From Daphnia pulex (Eukaryota > Arthropoda > Branchiopoda > Diplostraca > Daphniidae): 64,000 bases of DNA. This document shows positions 10,809 to 20,994 of the stretch, in pieces (within the stretch, counting starts at the first letter, position 1; every line of letters starts with the position of its first letter). The position numbers and the translations under genes are program-made. The notes below the pieces were generated by a model. That model searched no databases and was not told where the DNA came from. It saw only the letters and a program-made list of their open reading frames with translations. The DNA lies in NCBI RefSeq assembly GCF_021134715.1, contig NC_060021.1, positions 5,580,001-5,644,000 on the forward strand. The letters are read 5' to 3'.

Positions 10809-11219
10809 GTAAGAAATGTCATCATAATCATCCTGTGTCTCTTAGAATTCAGAAAAAGAACTTATAGAATCAATAAAATAAGTTTTATTTTAGCGCAGAA
10901 TACCGTTAAATTGCTAGTTATAATGATTATTTTCTTGGTAGTCTAATTTTGACTGCCTACTCGGGCACAATTCCATAGGTATTTTCCATGCTGAAATTTA
11001 AACACCAAATCATAATAACTAATGGTGCAGCATGGATCTGCTCTTCCTAGTAAGAGACCAGGACTCGTAGTATCGTTGAAAATCTCGTTGATTTTTTTGT
11101 AAATTTTTCTTTGTGCTGTGGAACAGTTGGGAACTTTAAAATAGAAGTAATCAATTGTAAAACTGCTGTTGTGACGTCATGACCACTTTTGAAATTGTTG
11201 TCCTATGAAAAGGTGTTGT

Positions 11220-11292
11220 GGTTCTATGGCTTAGATGGCAAAGCGCCTGCCTAGTAAGCAGGAGATCACGAGTTCGAGTCTCGCTGGGACCT
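11220..11292 (+). tRNA. tRNA-Thr(AGT), copy 24
   Basis: GGTTCTA acceptor strand with CTCGC T stem. Confidence 0.65.
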
Positions 11293-11703
11293 GTAAGAAA
11301 TGTCATCATAATCATCCCTTGTCTCTTAGAATTCAGAAAAAGAACTGATAGAATCGTTAAAATAAGTTCTATTATAGCGCAGAATACCGTTAAATTGCTA
11401 GTTATAATGATTATTTTCTTGGTAGTCTAATTTTGACTGCCTACTCGGGCACAATTCCATAGGTATTTTCCATGCCGAAATTTAAACACCAAATCATAAT
11501 AACTAATGGTGCAGCATGGATCTGCTCTTCCTAGTAAGAGACCAGGACTCGTAGTATCGTTGAAAATCTCGCTGATTTTTTTGTAAATTGTTCTTTGTGC
11601 TGTGGAACAGTTGGGAACTTTCAAATAGAAGTAATCAATTGTAAAACTTCTTTTGTGATGTCATGACCACTTTTTAAATTGTTGTCCTATGAAGCCGTTT
11701 TAT

Positions 11704-11776
11704 GGTCCTATGGCTTAGATGGCAAAGCGCCTGCCTAGTAAGCAGGAGATCACGAGTTCGGGTCTCGTTGGGACCT
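11704..11776 (+). tRNA. tRNA-Thr(AGT), copy 25
   Basis: T loop TTCGGGT: conserved A58 is G. Confidence 0.55.
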
Positions 11777-12187
11777 GTAAGAAATGTCATCATAATCATC
11801 CCGTGTCTCGTATAAATTAGAAAAAGAACTGATAGATTCGTTAAAATAAGTTCTATTATAGCTTAGAATACCGTTAAATTGCTAGTTATAATGATTATTT
11901 TCTTGATAGTCTAATTTTGACTGCCTACTCGGGCACAATTCCATAGGTATTTTCCATGCTGAAATTTAAACACCAAATCATAATAACTAATGGTGCAGCA
12001 TGGATCTGCTCTTCCTAGTAAGAGACCAGGACTCGTAGTATCGTTGAAAATCTCGTTGATTTTTTTGTAAATTTTTCTTTGTGCTGTGGAACAGTTGGGA
12101 ACTTTAAAATAGAAGTAATCAATTGTAAAACTGCTGTTGTGACGTCATGACCACTTTTGAAATTGTTGTCCTATGAAAAGGTGTTGC

Positions 12188-12260
12188 GGTTCTATGGCTT
12201 AGATGGCAAAGCGCCTGCCTAGTAAGCAGGAGATCACGAGTTCGAGTCTCGCTGGGACCT
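12188..12260 (+). tRNA. tRNA-Thr(AGT), copy 26
   Basis: GGTTCTA with CTCGC, as copy 24. Confidence 0.65.
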
Positions 12261-12671
12261 GTAAGAAATGTCATCATAATCATCCCGTGTCTCTTAGAAT
12301 TCAGAAAAAGAACTGATAGAATCGTTAAAATAAGTTCTATTATAGCGCAGAATACCGTTAAATTGCTAGTTATAATGATTATTTTCTTGGTAGTCTAATT
12401 TTGACTGCCTACTCGGGCACAATTCCATAGGTATTTTCCATGCTGAAATTTAAACACCAAATCATAATAACTAATGGTGCAGCATGGATCTGCTCTTCCT
12501 AGTAAGAGACCAGGACTCGTAGTATCGTTGAAAATCTCGCTGATTTTTTTGTAAATTGTTCATTGTGCTGTGGAACAGTTGGGAACTTTAAAATAGAAGT
12601 AATCAATTGTAAAACTGCTGTTGTGACGTCATGACCACTTTTGAAATTGTTGTCCTATGAAAAGGTGTTGT

Positions 12672-12744
12672 GGTTCTATGGCTTAGATGGCAAAGCGCCT
12701 GCCTAGTAAGCAGGAGATCACGAGTTCGAGTCTCGCTGGGACCT
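12672..12744 (+). tRNA. tRNA-Thr(AGT), copy 27
   Basis: Same type as copies 24 and 26, giving three similar units in a row. Confidence 0.65.
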
Positions 12745-13155
12745 GTAAGAAATGTCATCATAATCATCCCGTGTCTCTTAGAATTCAGAAAAAGAACTGA
12801 TAGAATCGTTGAAATAAGTTCTATTATAGCGCAGAATACCGTTAAATTGCTAGTTATAATGATTATTTTCTTGGTAGTCTAATTTTGACTGCCTACTCGG
12901 GCACAATTCCATAGGTATTTTCCATGCTGAAATTTAAACACCAAATCATAATAACTAATGGTGCAGCATGGATCTGCTCTTCCTAGTAAGAGACCAGGAC
13001 TCGTAGTATCGTTGAAAATCTCGCTGATTTTTTTGTAAATTGTTCTTTGTGCTGTGGAACAGTTGGGAACTTTAAAATAGAAGTAATCAATTGAAAAACT
13101 GCTTTTGTGATGTCATGACCACTTTTTAAATTGTTGTCCTATGAAGCCGTTTTAT

Positions 13156-13228
13156 GGTCCTATGGCTTAGATGGCAAAGCGCCTGCCTAGTAAGCAGGTG
13201 ATCACGAGTTCGAGACTCGTTGGGACCT
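13156..13228 (+). tRNA. tRNA-Thr(AGT), copy 28
   Basis: Variable loop TGATC and T loop TTCGAGA. This is the last tRNA before the 3.96-kb insert, which lies 80 bp downstream. Confidence 0.6.
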
Positions 13229-13307
13229 GTAAGAAATGTCATCATAATCATCCCGTGTCTCTTATAAATTAGAAAAAGAACTGATAGATTCGTTAAAATA
13301 AGTTCTA

Positions 13308-13740
13308 AGTATACCAGATGCCCGTCCAAGGACGGCGAACCACCTTGCTAGACGCAATCACCCAAGCGCACAGCACAGCACACGTGGAGCAAAACGCCAC
13401 TCGTATAATCCCACTGGCCAATTCCTTACTGTCCGGGACTTGTTTTTTCATCCATTTATGGACTTTTACATCTTCCACCGTGAGCCAGTCGGTCTTTTGG
13501 GTTTTGTTTGTGGACTTGGTTTTTTCGTTGCAACCAATTATCGGTGGCATTTGGATTTATTTTGGGACTTGTATTTTTCAGAGTTTAGTTGAATTGGCTT
13601 TGACACATTTCCTCGGATTTTTTCACCGCGAGCTTACGCGGCTGCGGGGGTGGCACTTCGGGGGCCCACCTTCAAGGGCTTGAGTCGCGGTCAAGGTATC
13701 TACGGTGTTTTGTAACTTGTTCACGTTTGGCTCGTCGACC
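13308..13740. other. Left part of the insert, first degenerate GC-rich hairpin
   Basis: No gene is recognised. At 13625-13690 lies a diverged copy of the hairpin repeat found at 14802 and 15137 (CACCGCGAGC on the left, GGGGGTGGCAC in the middle). The 121-codon open frame here has no protein-like features that I recognise. Confidence 0.5.
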
Positions 13741-13943
13741 TCCCCACTCTTATCCTCCCCTCCTTCTCCCTATCTTTCCTCATCCTCACCTCCCACTTTC
13801 TCCCCTTCCACTTTCTCCCCTCCCACTTTCTCCCCTCCCACTTTCTCCCCTCCTACTCCCCACTCCCATCCTCCACCTCTCTATCTCCCCACCCCTCACC
13901 ATCCCCTCCTTGCACACTCCTCCCTCATGTAACCCTTCTCCTT
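13741..13943. repeat. Pyrimidine tract with 15-bp repeats (CACTTTCTCCCCTCC)
   Basis: About 200 bp almost free of purines on this strand, with several tandem CACTTTCTCCCCTCC-like steps at 13793-13853. The open frames across it are low complexity and not genes. Confidence 0.85.
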
Positions 13944-13973
13944 AGACTCACATGTATCTCGTACTTATCTCGA

Positions 13974-14036
13974 TGAGGGCTTGAACAACGGGCCGTTGTA
14001 TCCTGGATCCAATGCTCTAACCACTGAGCTGTTCAG
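13974..14036 (-). repeat. tRNA-derived sequence
   Basis: On the minus strand it reads CAGCTCAGTGGTTAGAGCA, a typical D arm and A box, followed by a B-box-like GTTGTTCAAGCCC. The anticodon arm does not pair, so it is a relic, not a gene. Confidence 0.55.
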
Positions 14037-14235
14037 TTGTATTATCAGTTAAACAGGGGGAAAAGTCATCAGCCACTTAAGTCAATTCGGATTTGCTCTA
14101 AATACCAATAAATATTAATCGCACGACGTAATTCTTTGGCCCGTAATGTATTTGCTCCTGTCTTTTAATGTAAGTTACAAAACTCGCTTTGCGTATAAAA
14201 TTCGAATAACCACTTGAGAGGTAATAGTGAAATAT

Positions 14236-14300
14236 ATGATTGGTTGTGTATTGGTTAGAGTGTTCGCATAGCACATTTATGTCTTTAGGTTCAATACTCA
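14236..14300 (+). repeat. tRNA-derived sequence
   Basis: GTGTATTGGTTAGAGTG resembles a D arm and TAGGTTCAATACT a T arm; the stems between are poor. Confidence 0.45.
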
Positions 14301-14407
14301 TAAATTATTAAAATAATAATTGATAATAATTGACAAAGTGTTTGAAATAATTTACTTGGCTTTCAATCTGATTATCTCATAATTTCCTGTTTTCGTCTAT
14401 ACATTCC

Positions 14408-14472
14408 TCATTGCCGGTTTGAACAACAGCCCATCGTTTCTTGAGTCCTGTTCTCTAACCACATAGCTATTG
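14408..14472 (-). repeat. tRNA-derived sequence
   Basis: Minus strand has GCTATGTGGTTAGAGAA and TTGTTCAAACCGG, a diverged relative of the relic at 13974-14036, including the same CCCATCG/GGCCGTTG flank pattern. Confidence 0.5.
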
Positions 14473-14689
14473 AGAATTATTGAAGTATTTCCTTGGGAGG
14501 AAGTCATCGACATATATGAGGCAACATCGATAGTGAACAGTTGCGTTTGCAATAAATTGGTAGAATAATTCATCACCCGTCGTTAGCGAATTAGTTGCAA
14601 TTACTCATGGCCCAACGTAAACAAATTTGTAGATATTATGTTTCACCCAACGTGTTCTGTAGGACACTTAAAATTTCCTGCCCGTTTTT

Positions 14690-15300
14690 TAACAGTTTAA
14701 AAGATTTAATTTCCTGCCCGTGGACAAATCATTTGCCAGTTTAACCAATGTCATTGAATCTCCGATACCTTGTGTTTGACCCGAAAAATTCCCTCGAATT
14801 CCTTCACCACGAGCTCTCGCGGCCGCGGGGGTGCCCCTTCGGGGGCCCCACCCCCGCGGGCTCGAGTCGAGGTGAAGGTATCCTCGGTTTTTGGTACCTT
14901 GAAAACGTTTCGCCCGTTGAACTCAGTTACGCATTTACCAGTTAAACCACTGCCATTAGATTTCTCATATATCCACTCATGGCACAGCGTATTTTGAAGG
15001 AATTTTAAAATTTCCTGCCCGTTAAGCGTGAGCCTGCGCTTAAATTTCCTGCCCGTGGACAAATCATTTGCCAGTTAAACCAATGTCATTGAATCTCCGA
15101 TACCTTTTGTTTGACCCGAAAAATTACCTCGAATTCCTTCACCACGAGCTCTCGCGGCCACGGGGGTGCCCCTTAGGGGCCCCACCCCCGCGGGCTCGAG
15201 TCGCGGTGAAGGTATCCTTGGTTTTTTGTACCTTGAACACGTTTCGCCCGTCGAACGCATTCTCACTTTTTTACAACTATTCTTTGTAGCTACTTGTTAA
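14690..15300. repeat. Two tandem 335-bp units with a GC-rich hairpin
   Basis: The stretch beginning CCAATGTCATTGAATCTCCG occurs at 14745 and 15083. Each unit holds a long palindrome (14802-14877 and 15137-15211) opening CTTCACCACGAGCT and closing GGTGAAG. Its centre is CCGCGGGGGTG facing CACCCCCGCGG; in the first unit the tip is GCCCC-TTCG-GGGGC, which as RNA would form a UUCG tetraloop. The motif TTTCCTGCCCGT recurs around the units. Confidence 0.75.
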
Positions 15301-15339
15301 GCGTGAGCCAAATCAAGAAAGTTAATCATCCCACGTGAC

Positions 15340-15715
15340 TTTTAGCCCGTCGTGATTAACTTTCGTTGAATTATTTTCAGCCCGTCGTGAGAAAATAAGG
15401 GTGAATTATTTTATGCCTGTCGTGAGCGGAAAAGGGTGAATTATTTTCAGCCCGTCGTGAGCAAAATAGATTGAATTATTTGCAGCCCGTCATGAGCAAA
15501 TAGGGTGAATTATTTGCAGCCCGTCGTGAGCGAAATAGGGTGAATTATTTTTTACCCGTCGTGAGCGAAATAGAGTGAATTCTTTTCAGCCCGTCGTGAG
15601 CGAAATAGATTGAATTATTTTCAGCCCGTCGTGAGCAACTTAGGGTGAATTCTTTTCAGCCCGACGTGAGCGAAAAATAGTGAATAATTTTCAACTCGGC
15701 ATGAGCAACCACTAT
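15340..15715. repeat. 36-bp minisatellite, about 11 copies
   Basis: The core CAGCCCGTCGTGAGC, then an A-rich step and GGGTGAATTATTTT, repeats with small changes. It lies directly between the hairpin units and the tRNA-derived tandem repeat. Confidence 0.85.
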
Positions 15716-15756
15716 ACGGTGACCACTCTTCAATGAGATCAATATTTAATTTAAAT

Positions 15757-15827
15757 TGGTGGCGAAGTGGTTAGTGAGTTCGCTTACCATGCGTGAGTAC
15801 TCGGGTTCAAATCCCGATCGACCCTCC
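15757..15827 (+). repeat. tRNA-like, unit 1 plus member
   Basis: A box GGCGAAGTGGTTAG and B box GGGTTCAAATCC. The middle loop TTACCAT would give anticodon ACC, but its stem is only three bp. Confidence 0.5.
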
Positions 15828-15882
15828 CATTTCTAAATTAAAAATTGAACATTGCAAATTAATAATCAATAACAAAGAATTT

Positions 15883-15947
15883 GCCCGGGATCAAACCTTG
15901 GACCTCTCACATATTAGCCGAGCACGCTAACCAATACACTATTAGAG
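15883..15947 (-). repeat. tRNA-like, unit 1 minus member
   Basis: Minus strand has ATTGGTTAGCGTGCTCGG and GGTTTGATCCCGGG; the anticodon arm is unpaired. Confidence 0.45.
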
Positions 15948-16110
15948 AGATGGAAAGTAATAGAGGGAATTGGATGTAAAAATATGTCGTGCAGATACGG
16001 TGCGTCACGTCGCGCTCACCTGTGTGTGGCAAGAGCTACGCGACGTGTGTAACGCGAGACGCCAAAATAATTGAAACTACCTCTAAATGAGCTCAGTAAT
16101 GAATATCAAT

Positions 16111-16179
16111 TGGTGGTCAAGTGGTTAGCAAGTTCGCTTACCATGCGTGAGTATTCGGGTTCAAATCCAGATAGACCCT
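16111..16179 (+). repeat. tRNA-like, unit 2 plus member
   Basis: GGTCAAGTGGTTAGCAAG and CGGGTTCAAATCC, very close to unit 1. Confidence 0.5.
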
Positions 16180-16233
16180 AATTTCTAAATTAAAAATTGA
16201 ACTTTACAAATAAACAATTCATAACAATGCCTT

Positions 16234-16298
16234 GACCCGGGATCGAACCTCAGACCTGTCGCTTCGTAGCCGTGAACGCTATTCAATATACCATGAGA
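16234..16298 (-). repeat. tRNA-like, unit 2 minus member
   Basis: Minus strand retains GAGGTTCGATCCCGGG; the D arm is diverged. Confidence 0.4.
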
Positions 16299-16458
16299 GA
16301 GAAGAGATGGAATTCAATAGAGGAAATTGGATCTATAAATATGTCGTAGAGACACGGTGCATCGCTTCGCGCTCACCTATGCGTCCTGAGCGACGTGACG
16401 CGAGACGCAGATATGTTTGAAAGAACTTGTCAGTAAGATCAAAGAAAAAACATCAATT

Positions 16459-16528
16459 GATGGTCAAGTGGTTAGCATGTTCTCTTACCATGCGTGAGTA
16501 TTCGGGTTCAAATCCCGATAGACACACC
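16459..16528 (+). repeat. tRNA-like, unit 3 plus member
   Basis: GGTCAAGTGGTTAGCATG and CGGGTTCAAATCC. Confidence 0.5.
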
Positions 16529-16574
16529 AATTTCTGCAAATTGAACATTGCAAATAAATAAATAATAACAGCGC

Positions 16575-16642
16575 CTGGATCCGGGATCGAACCTCAAACC
16601 TCTCACATGGTAGCCGACCACGCTAACCAATACACCATGAGC
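16575..16642 (-). repeat. tRNA-like, unit 3 minus member
   Basis: Minus strand: GTATTGGTTAGCGTGGTC, CTACCAT centre, GAGGTTCGATCCCGG. Confidence 0.5.
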
Positions 16643-16775
16643 GACTTGGAATGCAAAAGAGGAAATTGGATGTAAAAATGGTTGTCAAAGACAAACGGCG
16701 CGCGCCGCGCACGAAACACTGAAAGCGCAACAACAACAACCATTTGTCTAAATTCCAACTCGGTAAGAATATCAG

Positions 16776-16875
16776 TTCTGATAGTGTAGTGGTTAGAGTG
16801 TGAGCGACAATGCCATCCTTATCGAATGTGCAGCGGAAGCACCTCTCCGACCATGGTTCAAACCCCAAGTAGTAC
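16776..16875 (+). repeat. tRNA-derived sequence with a long variable region
   Basis: TAGTGTAGTGGTTAGAGTG resembles a D arm and ACCATGGTTCAAACCCC a T arm, about 50 bp apart. The long spacing recalls a class II tRNA or an insertion. Confidence 0.4.
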
Positions 16876-16976
16876 ACTCGAATCTAATAGAGGACATCGA
16901 CATATAACCGATGGAAAAAAAACCCTACCCGACTACTAACTAATTCTACCCCCCTCTCCCCCCCTGTGCCAATAAT

Positions 16977-17192
16977 AAAAAAAAAAAAAAAAAAAAAACG
17001 CACACGGTTCGAGCCCGTGTGTGTGTGTGTGGCGAGAAGGGCGCGCGCAAACGGACAAACGGTGAGGAATGCTGACGTGTGTATCGCCTCGCTTACTCAA
17101 TTCGAAACTTTCGCCACTGGTTGCGTCTCGCCGATACAGACAAACCACTCTGGACCTCGGTTGGGACAAACAAACAAACAAACAAACAAACA
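16977..17192. repeat. A-run (22 bp), GT run and CAAA run
   Basis: A 22-bp A-run at 16977-16998 is followed by CACGGTTCGAGCCCGTG, a perfect T-arm-like hairpin, then GT repeats (17019-17032) and CAAA repeats (17166-17192). Confidence 0.7.
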
Positions 17193-17604
17193 GACAGATC
17201 CACAGACGGGCCAAGGTCACCTACCCGCGCCCGCGGTTTATAGAGCAGTCGAAAAAAAGCAGTCGAAGTCGATTATAGCGCAGAATACCGTTAAATTGCT
17301 AGTTATAATGATTATTTTCTTGGTAGTCTAATTTTGACTGCCTACTCGGGCACAATTCCATAGGTATTTTCCATGCTGAAATTTAAACACCAAATCATAA
17401 TAACTAATTGTGCAGCATGGATCTGCTCTTCCTAGTAAGAGACCAGGACTAGTAGTATCGTTGAAAATCTCGTTGATTTTTTTGTAAATTCTTCTTTGTG
17501 CTGTGGAACAGTTGGGAACTTTAAAATAGAAGTAATCAATTGTAAAACTGCTGTTATGACGTCATGACCACTTTTTGAATTGTTGTCCTATGAAGCCGTT
17601 TTAT

Positions 17605-17677
17605 GGTCCTATGGCTTAGATGGCAAAGCGCCTGCCTAGTAAGCAGGAGATCACGAGTTCGTGTCTCGATGGGACCT
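17605..17677 (+). tRNA. tRNA-Thr(AGT)-like, copy 29
   Basis: TTCGTGT loop and CTCGA T-stem strand. First tRNA after the insert; its distance to copy 28 is 484 bp once the insert is subtracted. Confidence 0.55.
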
Positions 17678-18088
17678 GTAAGAAATGTCATCATAATCAT
17701 CCCGTGTCTCTTAGAATTCAGAAAAAGAACTTATAGAATCAATAAAATAAGTTTTATTTTAACGCAGAATACCGTTAAATTGCTAGTTATAATGATTATT
17801 TTCTTGGTAGTCTAATTTTGACTGCCTACTCGGGCACAATTCCATAGGTATTTTCCATGCTGAAATTTAAACACCAAATCATAATAACTAATGGTGCAGC
17901 ATGGATCTGCTCTTCCTAGTAAGAGACCAGGACTCGTAGTATCGTTGAAAATCTCGTTGATTTTTTTTTAAATTGTTCTTTGTGCTGTGGAACAGTTGGG
18001 AACTTTAAAATAGAAGTAATCAATTGTAAAACTGCTTTTGTGACGTCATGACCACTTTTGAAATTGTTGTCCTATGAAAAAGTGTTGT

Positions 18089-18161
18089 GGTTCTATGGCT
18101 TAGATGGCAAAGCGCCTGCCTTGTGAGCAGGAGATCACGAGTTCTAGTCTCGTTGGGACCT
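18089..18161 (+). tRNA. tRNA-Thr(TGT)-like, copy 30
   Basis: Anticodon loop CTTGTGA gives TGT, still threonine, the only such copy. The T loop TTCTAGT loses the B-box core, so expression is doubtful. Confidence 0.5.
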
Positions 18162-18572
18162 GTAAGAAATGTCATCATAATCATCCCGTGTCTCTTAGAA
18201 TTCAGAAAAAGAACTGATAGAATCGTTAAAATAAGTTCTTTTTTAGCGCAGAATACCGTTAAATTGCTAGTTATAATGATTATTTTCTTGGTAGTCTAAT
18301 TTTGACTGCCTACTCGGGCACAATTCCATAGGTATTTTCCATGCTGAAATTTAAACACCAAATCATAATAACTAATGGTGCAGCATGGATCTGCTCTTCC
18401 TAGTAAGAGACCAGGACTCGTAGTATCGTTGAAAATCTCGCTGATTTTTTTGTAAATTGTTCTTTGTGCTGTGGAACAGTTGGGAACTTTCAAATAGAAG
18501 TAATCAATTGTAAAACTGCTTTTGTGATGTTATGACCACTTTATAAATTGTTGTCCTATGAAGCCGTTTTAT

Positions 18573-18645
18573 GGTCCTATGGCTTAGATGGCAAAGCGCC
18601 TGCCTAGTAAGCAGGAGATCACGAGTTCGAGTCTCGTTGGGACCT
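18573..18645 (+). tRNA. tRNA-Thr(AGT), copy 31
   Basis: Identical to the canonical form. Confidence 0.8.
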
Positions 18646-19056
18646 GTAAGAAATGTCATCATAATCATCCCGTGTCTCTTATAAATTAGAAAAAGAACTG
18701 ATAGATTCGTTAAAATAAGTTCTATTATAGCGCAGAATACCGTTAAATTGCTAGTTATAATGATTATTTTCTTGGTAGTCTAATTTTGACTGCCTACTCG
18801 GGCACAATTCCATAGGTATTTTCCATGCTGAAATTTAAACACCAAATCATAATAACTAATTGTGCAGCATGGATCTGCTCTTCCTAGTAAGAGACCAGGA
18901 CTCGTAGTATCGTTGAAAATCTCGTTGATTTTTTTGTAAATTTTTCTTTGTGCTGTGGAACAGTTGGGAACTTTAAAATAGAAGTAATCAATTGTAAAAC
19001 TGCTGTTGTGACGTCATGACCACTTTTGAAATTGTTGTCCTATGAAAAGGTGTTGT

Positions 19057-19129
19057 GGTTCTATGGCTTAGATGGCAAAGCGCCTGCCTAGTAAGCAGGA
19101 GATCACGAGTTCGAGTCTCGCTGGAACCT
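19057..19129 (+). tRNA. tRNA-Thr(AGT), copy 32
   Basis: 3' acceptor strand TGGAACC meets GGTTCTA, so pair 4-69 is T-A where sister units have T-G: a compensated pair. The T stem is CTCGC. Confidence 0.65.
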
Positions 19130-19540
19130 GTAAGAAATGTCATCATAATCATCCCGTGTCTCTTAGAATTCAGAAAAAAAACTGATAGAATCGTTAAAAT
19201 AAGTTCTATTATAGCGCAGAATACCGTTAAATTGCTAGTTATAATGATTATTTTCTTGGTAGTCTAATTTTGACTGCCTACTCGGGCACAATTCCATAGG
19301 TATTTTCCATGCTGAAATTTTAACACCAAATCATAATAACTAATGGTGCAGCATGGATCTGCTCTTCCTAGTAAGAGACCAGGACTCGTAGTATCGTTGA
19401 AAATCTCGCTGATTTTTTTGTAAATTGTTCTTTGTGCTGTGGAACAGTTGGGAACTTTAAAATAGAAGTAATCAATTGTAAAACTGCTGTTGTGACGTCA
19501 TGACCACTTTTGAAATTGTTGTCCTATGAAAAAGTGTTAT

Positions 19541-19613
19541 GGTTATATGGCTTAGATGGCAAAGCGCCTGCCTAGTAAGCAGGAGATCACGAGTTCGAGT
19601 CTCGTTGGGACCT
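19541..19613 (+). tRNA. tRNA-Thr(AGT)-like, copy 33
   Basis: GGTTATA acceptor strand leaves an A-G mismatch at pair 5. Confidence 0.55.
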
Positions 19614-20025
19614 GTAAGAAATGTCATCAAAATCATCCCGTGTCTCTTAGAAAACAGAAATAGAACTGATAGAATCGTTAAAATAAGTTCTATTATAGCG
19701 CAGAATACCGTTAAATTGCTAGTTATAATGATTATTTTCTTGGTAGTCTTAATTTTGACTGCCTACTGGGGCACAATTCCATAGGTATTTTCCATGCTGA
19801 AATTTAAATACCAAATCATAATAACTAATTGTCCAGCATGGATCTGCTCTTCCTAGTAAGAGACCAGGACTCGTAATATCGTTAAAAATCTCGTTGATTT
19901 TTTTGTAAATTGTTCTTTGTGCTTTGGAACAGTTGGGAACTTTAAAATAGAAGTAATCAATTGTAAAACTGCTTTTGTGACGTCATGACCACCTTTGAAA
20001 TAGTTGTCCTATGAAGCCGTTTTAT

Positions 20026-20098
20026 GGTCCTATGGCTTAGATGGCAAAGCGCCTGCCTAGTAAGCAGGAGATCACGAGTTCGAGTCTCGCTAGGACCT
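20026..20098 (+). tRNA. tRNA-Thr(AGT), copy 34
   Basis: GGTCCTA/TAGGACC is the only acceptor stem with seven Watson-Crick pairs. The T stem is CTCGC. Confidence 0.68.
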
Positions 20099-20509
20099 GT
20101 AAGAAATGTCATCATAATCATCCCGTGTCTCTTAGAATTCAGAAAAAGAACTGATAGAATCGTTAAAATAAGTTCTTGTTTAGCGCAGAATACCGTTAAA
20201 TTGCTAGTTATAATGATTATTTTCTTGGTAGTCTAATTTTGACTGCCTACTCGGGCACAATTCCATAGGTATTTTCCATGCTGAAATTTAAACACCAAAT
20301 CATAATAACTAATTGTGCAGCATGGATCTGCTCTTCCTAGTAAGAGACCAGGACTAGTAGTATCGTTGAAAATCTCGTTGATTTTTTTGTAAATTGTTCT
20401 TTGTGCTGTGGAACAGTTGGGAACTTTAAAATAGAAGTAATCAATTGTAAAACTGCTTTTGTGACGTCATGACCACTTTTGAAATTGTTGTCCTATGAAA
20501 AAGTGTTGT

Positions 20510-20582
20510 GGTTCTATGGCTTAGATGGCAAAGCGCCTGCCTAGTAAGCAGGAGATCACGAGTTCGAGTCTCGTTGGTACCT
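20510..20582 (+). tRNA. tRNA-Thr(AGT)-like, copy 35
   Basis: 3' acceptor strand TGGTACC makes a T-T mismatch at pair 4. Confidence 0.55.
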
Positions 20583-20994
20583 GTAAGAAATGTCATCTTA
20601 ATCATCCCGTGTCTCTTAGAAAACAGAAAAAGAACTGATAGAAACGTTAAAATAAGTTCTATTATAGCGCAGAATACCGTTAAATTGCTAGTTATAATGA
20701 TTATTTTCTTGGTAGTCTTAATTTTGACTGCCTACTCGGGCACAACTCCATAGGTATTTTCCATGCTGAAATTTAAATACCAAATCATAATAACTAATTG
20801 TCCAGCATGGATCTGCTCTTCCTAGTAAGAGACCAGGACTCGTAATATCGTTAAAAATCTCGTTGATTTTTTTGTAAATTGTTCTTTGTGCTTTGGAACA
20901 GTTGGGAACTTTAAAATAGAAGTAATCAATTGTAAAACTGCTGTTGTGACGTCATGACCACTTTTGAAATTGTTGTCCTATGAAAAAGTGTTGT

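Larger units (their letters stand above)
1..13307. repeat. tRNA-Thr satellite array, segment 1 (copies 1-28)
   Basis: Head-to-tail units of 484-485 bp, already running at the left edge. Each unit holds, in order, a tRNA-Thr-like gene, an A/T-rich spacer, a 7-bp hairpin (GGTAGTC/GACTGCC), a second small hairpin around CCTAGTAAG, and a CRE-like TGACGTCA about 40 bp before the next tRNA. Distances between tRNA starts are 484 or 485 bp, or 473 bp where an 11-bp deletion lies inside the tRNA. No protein-coding gene is present; the short open frames are translations of the tRNA and spacer. The segment stops inside a unit at 13307, where a foreign insert begins. Confidence 0.97.
15750..16770. repeat. 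Three tandem ~350-bp units, each with two opposed tRNA-like sequences
   Basis: Units begin near 15757, 16111 and 16459. Each carries a plus-strand tRNA-like sequence (AAGTGGTTAG ... CGGGTTCAAATCC), then about 60 bp A/T-rich, then a minus-strand tRNA-like sequence of the same family (minus strand: ATTGGTTAGCG ... ATCCCGGG), then a GC-rich CGACGTG tail. Both members share the centre TACCAT, so the pair is a tRNA inverted repeat. They look like a tRNA-derived SINE or satellite, not working genes. Confidence 0.7.
13308..17272. mobile_element. 3.96-kb composite insert in the satellite, Helitron-like at best
   Basis: Copies 28 and 29 are 4449 bp apart, so 3965 bp sit inside one 484-bp unit. The unit sequence is continuous across the break, with at most a 1-bp ambiguity and no target duplication, and the break lies between A and T. 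Read on the minus strand, the insert starts with TC and ends 14 bp after a hairpin (CCGTCC-TT-GGACGG, on the plus strand near 13322-13335). These traits recall Helitrons, but the 3' end is not a canonical CTRR and no Rep/helicase frame is visible. Contents: tRNA-derived pieces, GC-rich hairpins, a 36-bp minisatellite, a pyrimidine tract, an A-run and a CAAA run. It could also be a fragment moved by recombination. Confidence 0.45.

Noticed and set aside
13318-13945. Open frames of 72-121 codons at the left of the composite insert
   Set aside because: Low-complexity pyrimidine translations or frames with no protein-like composition.
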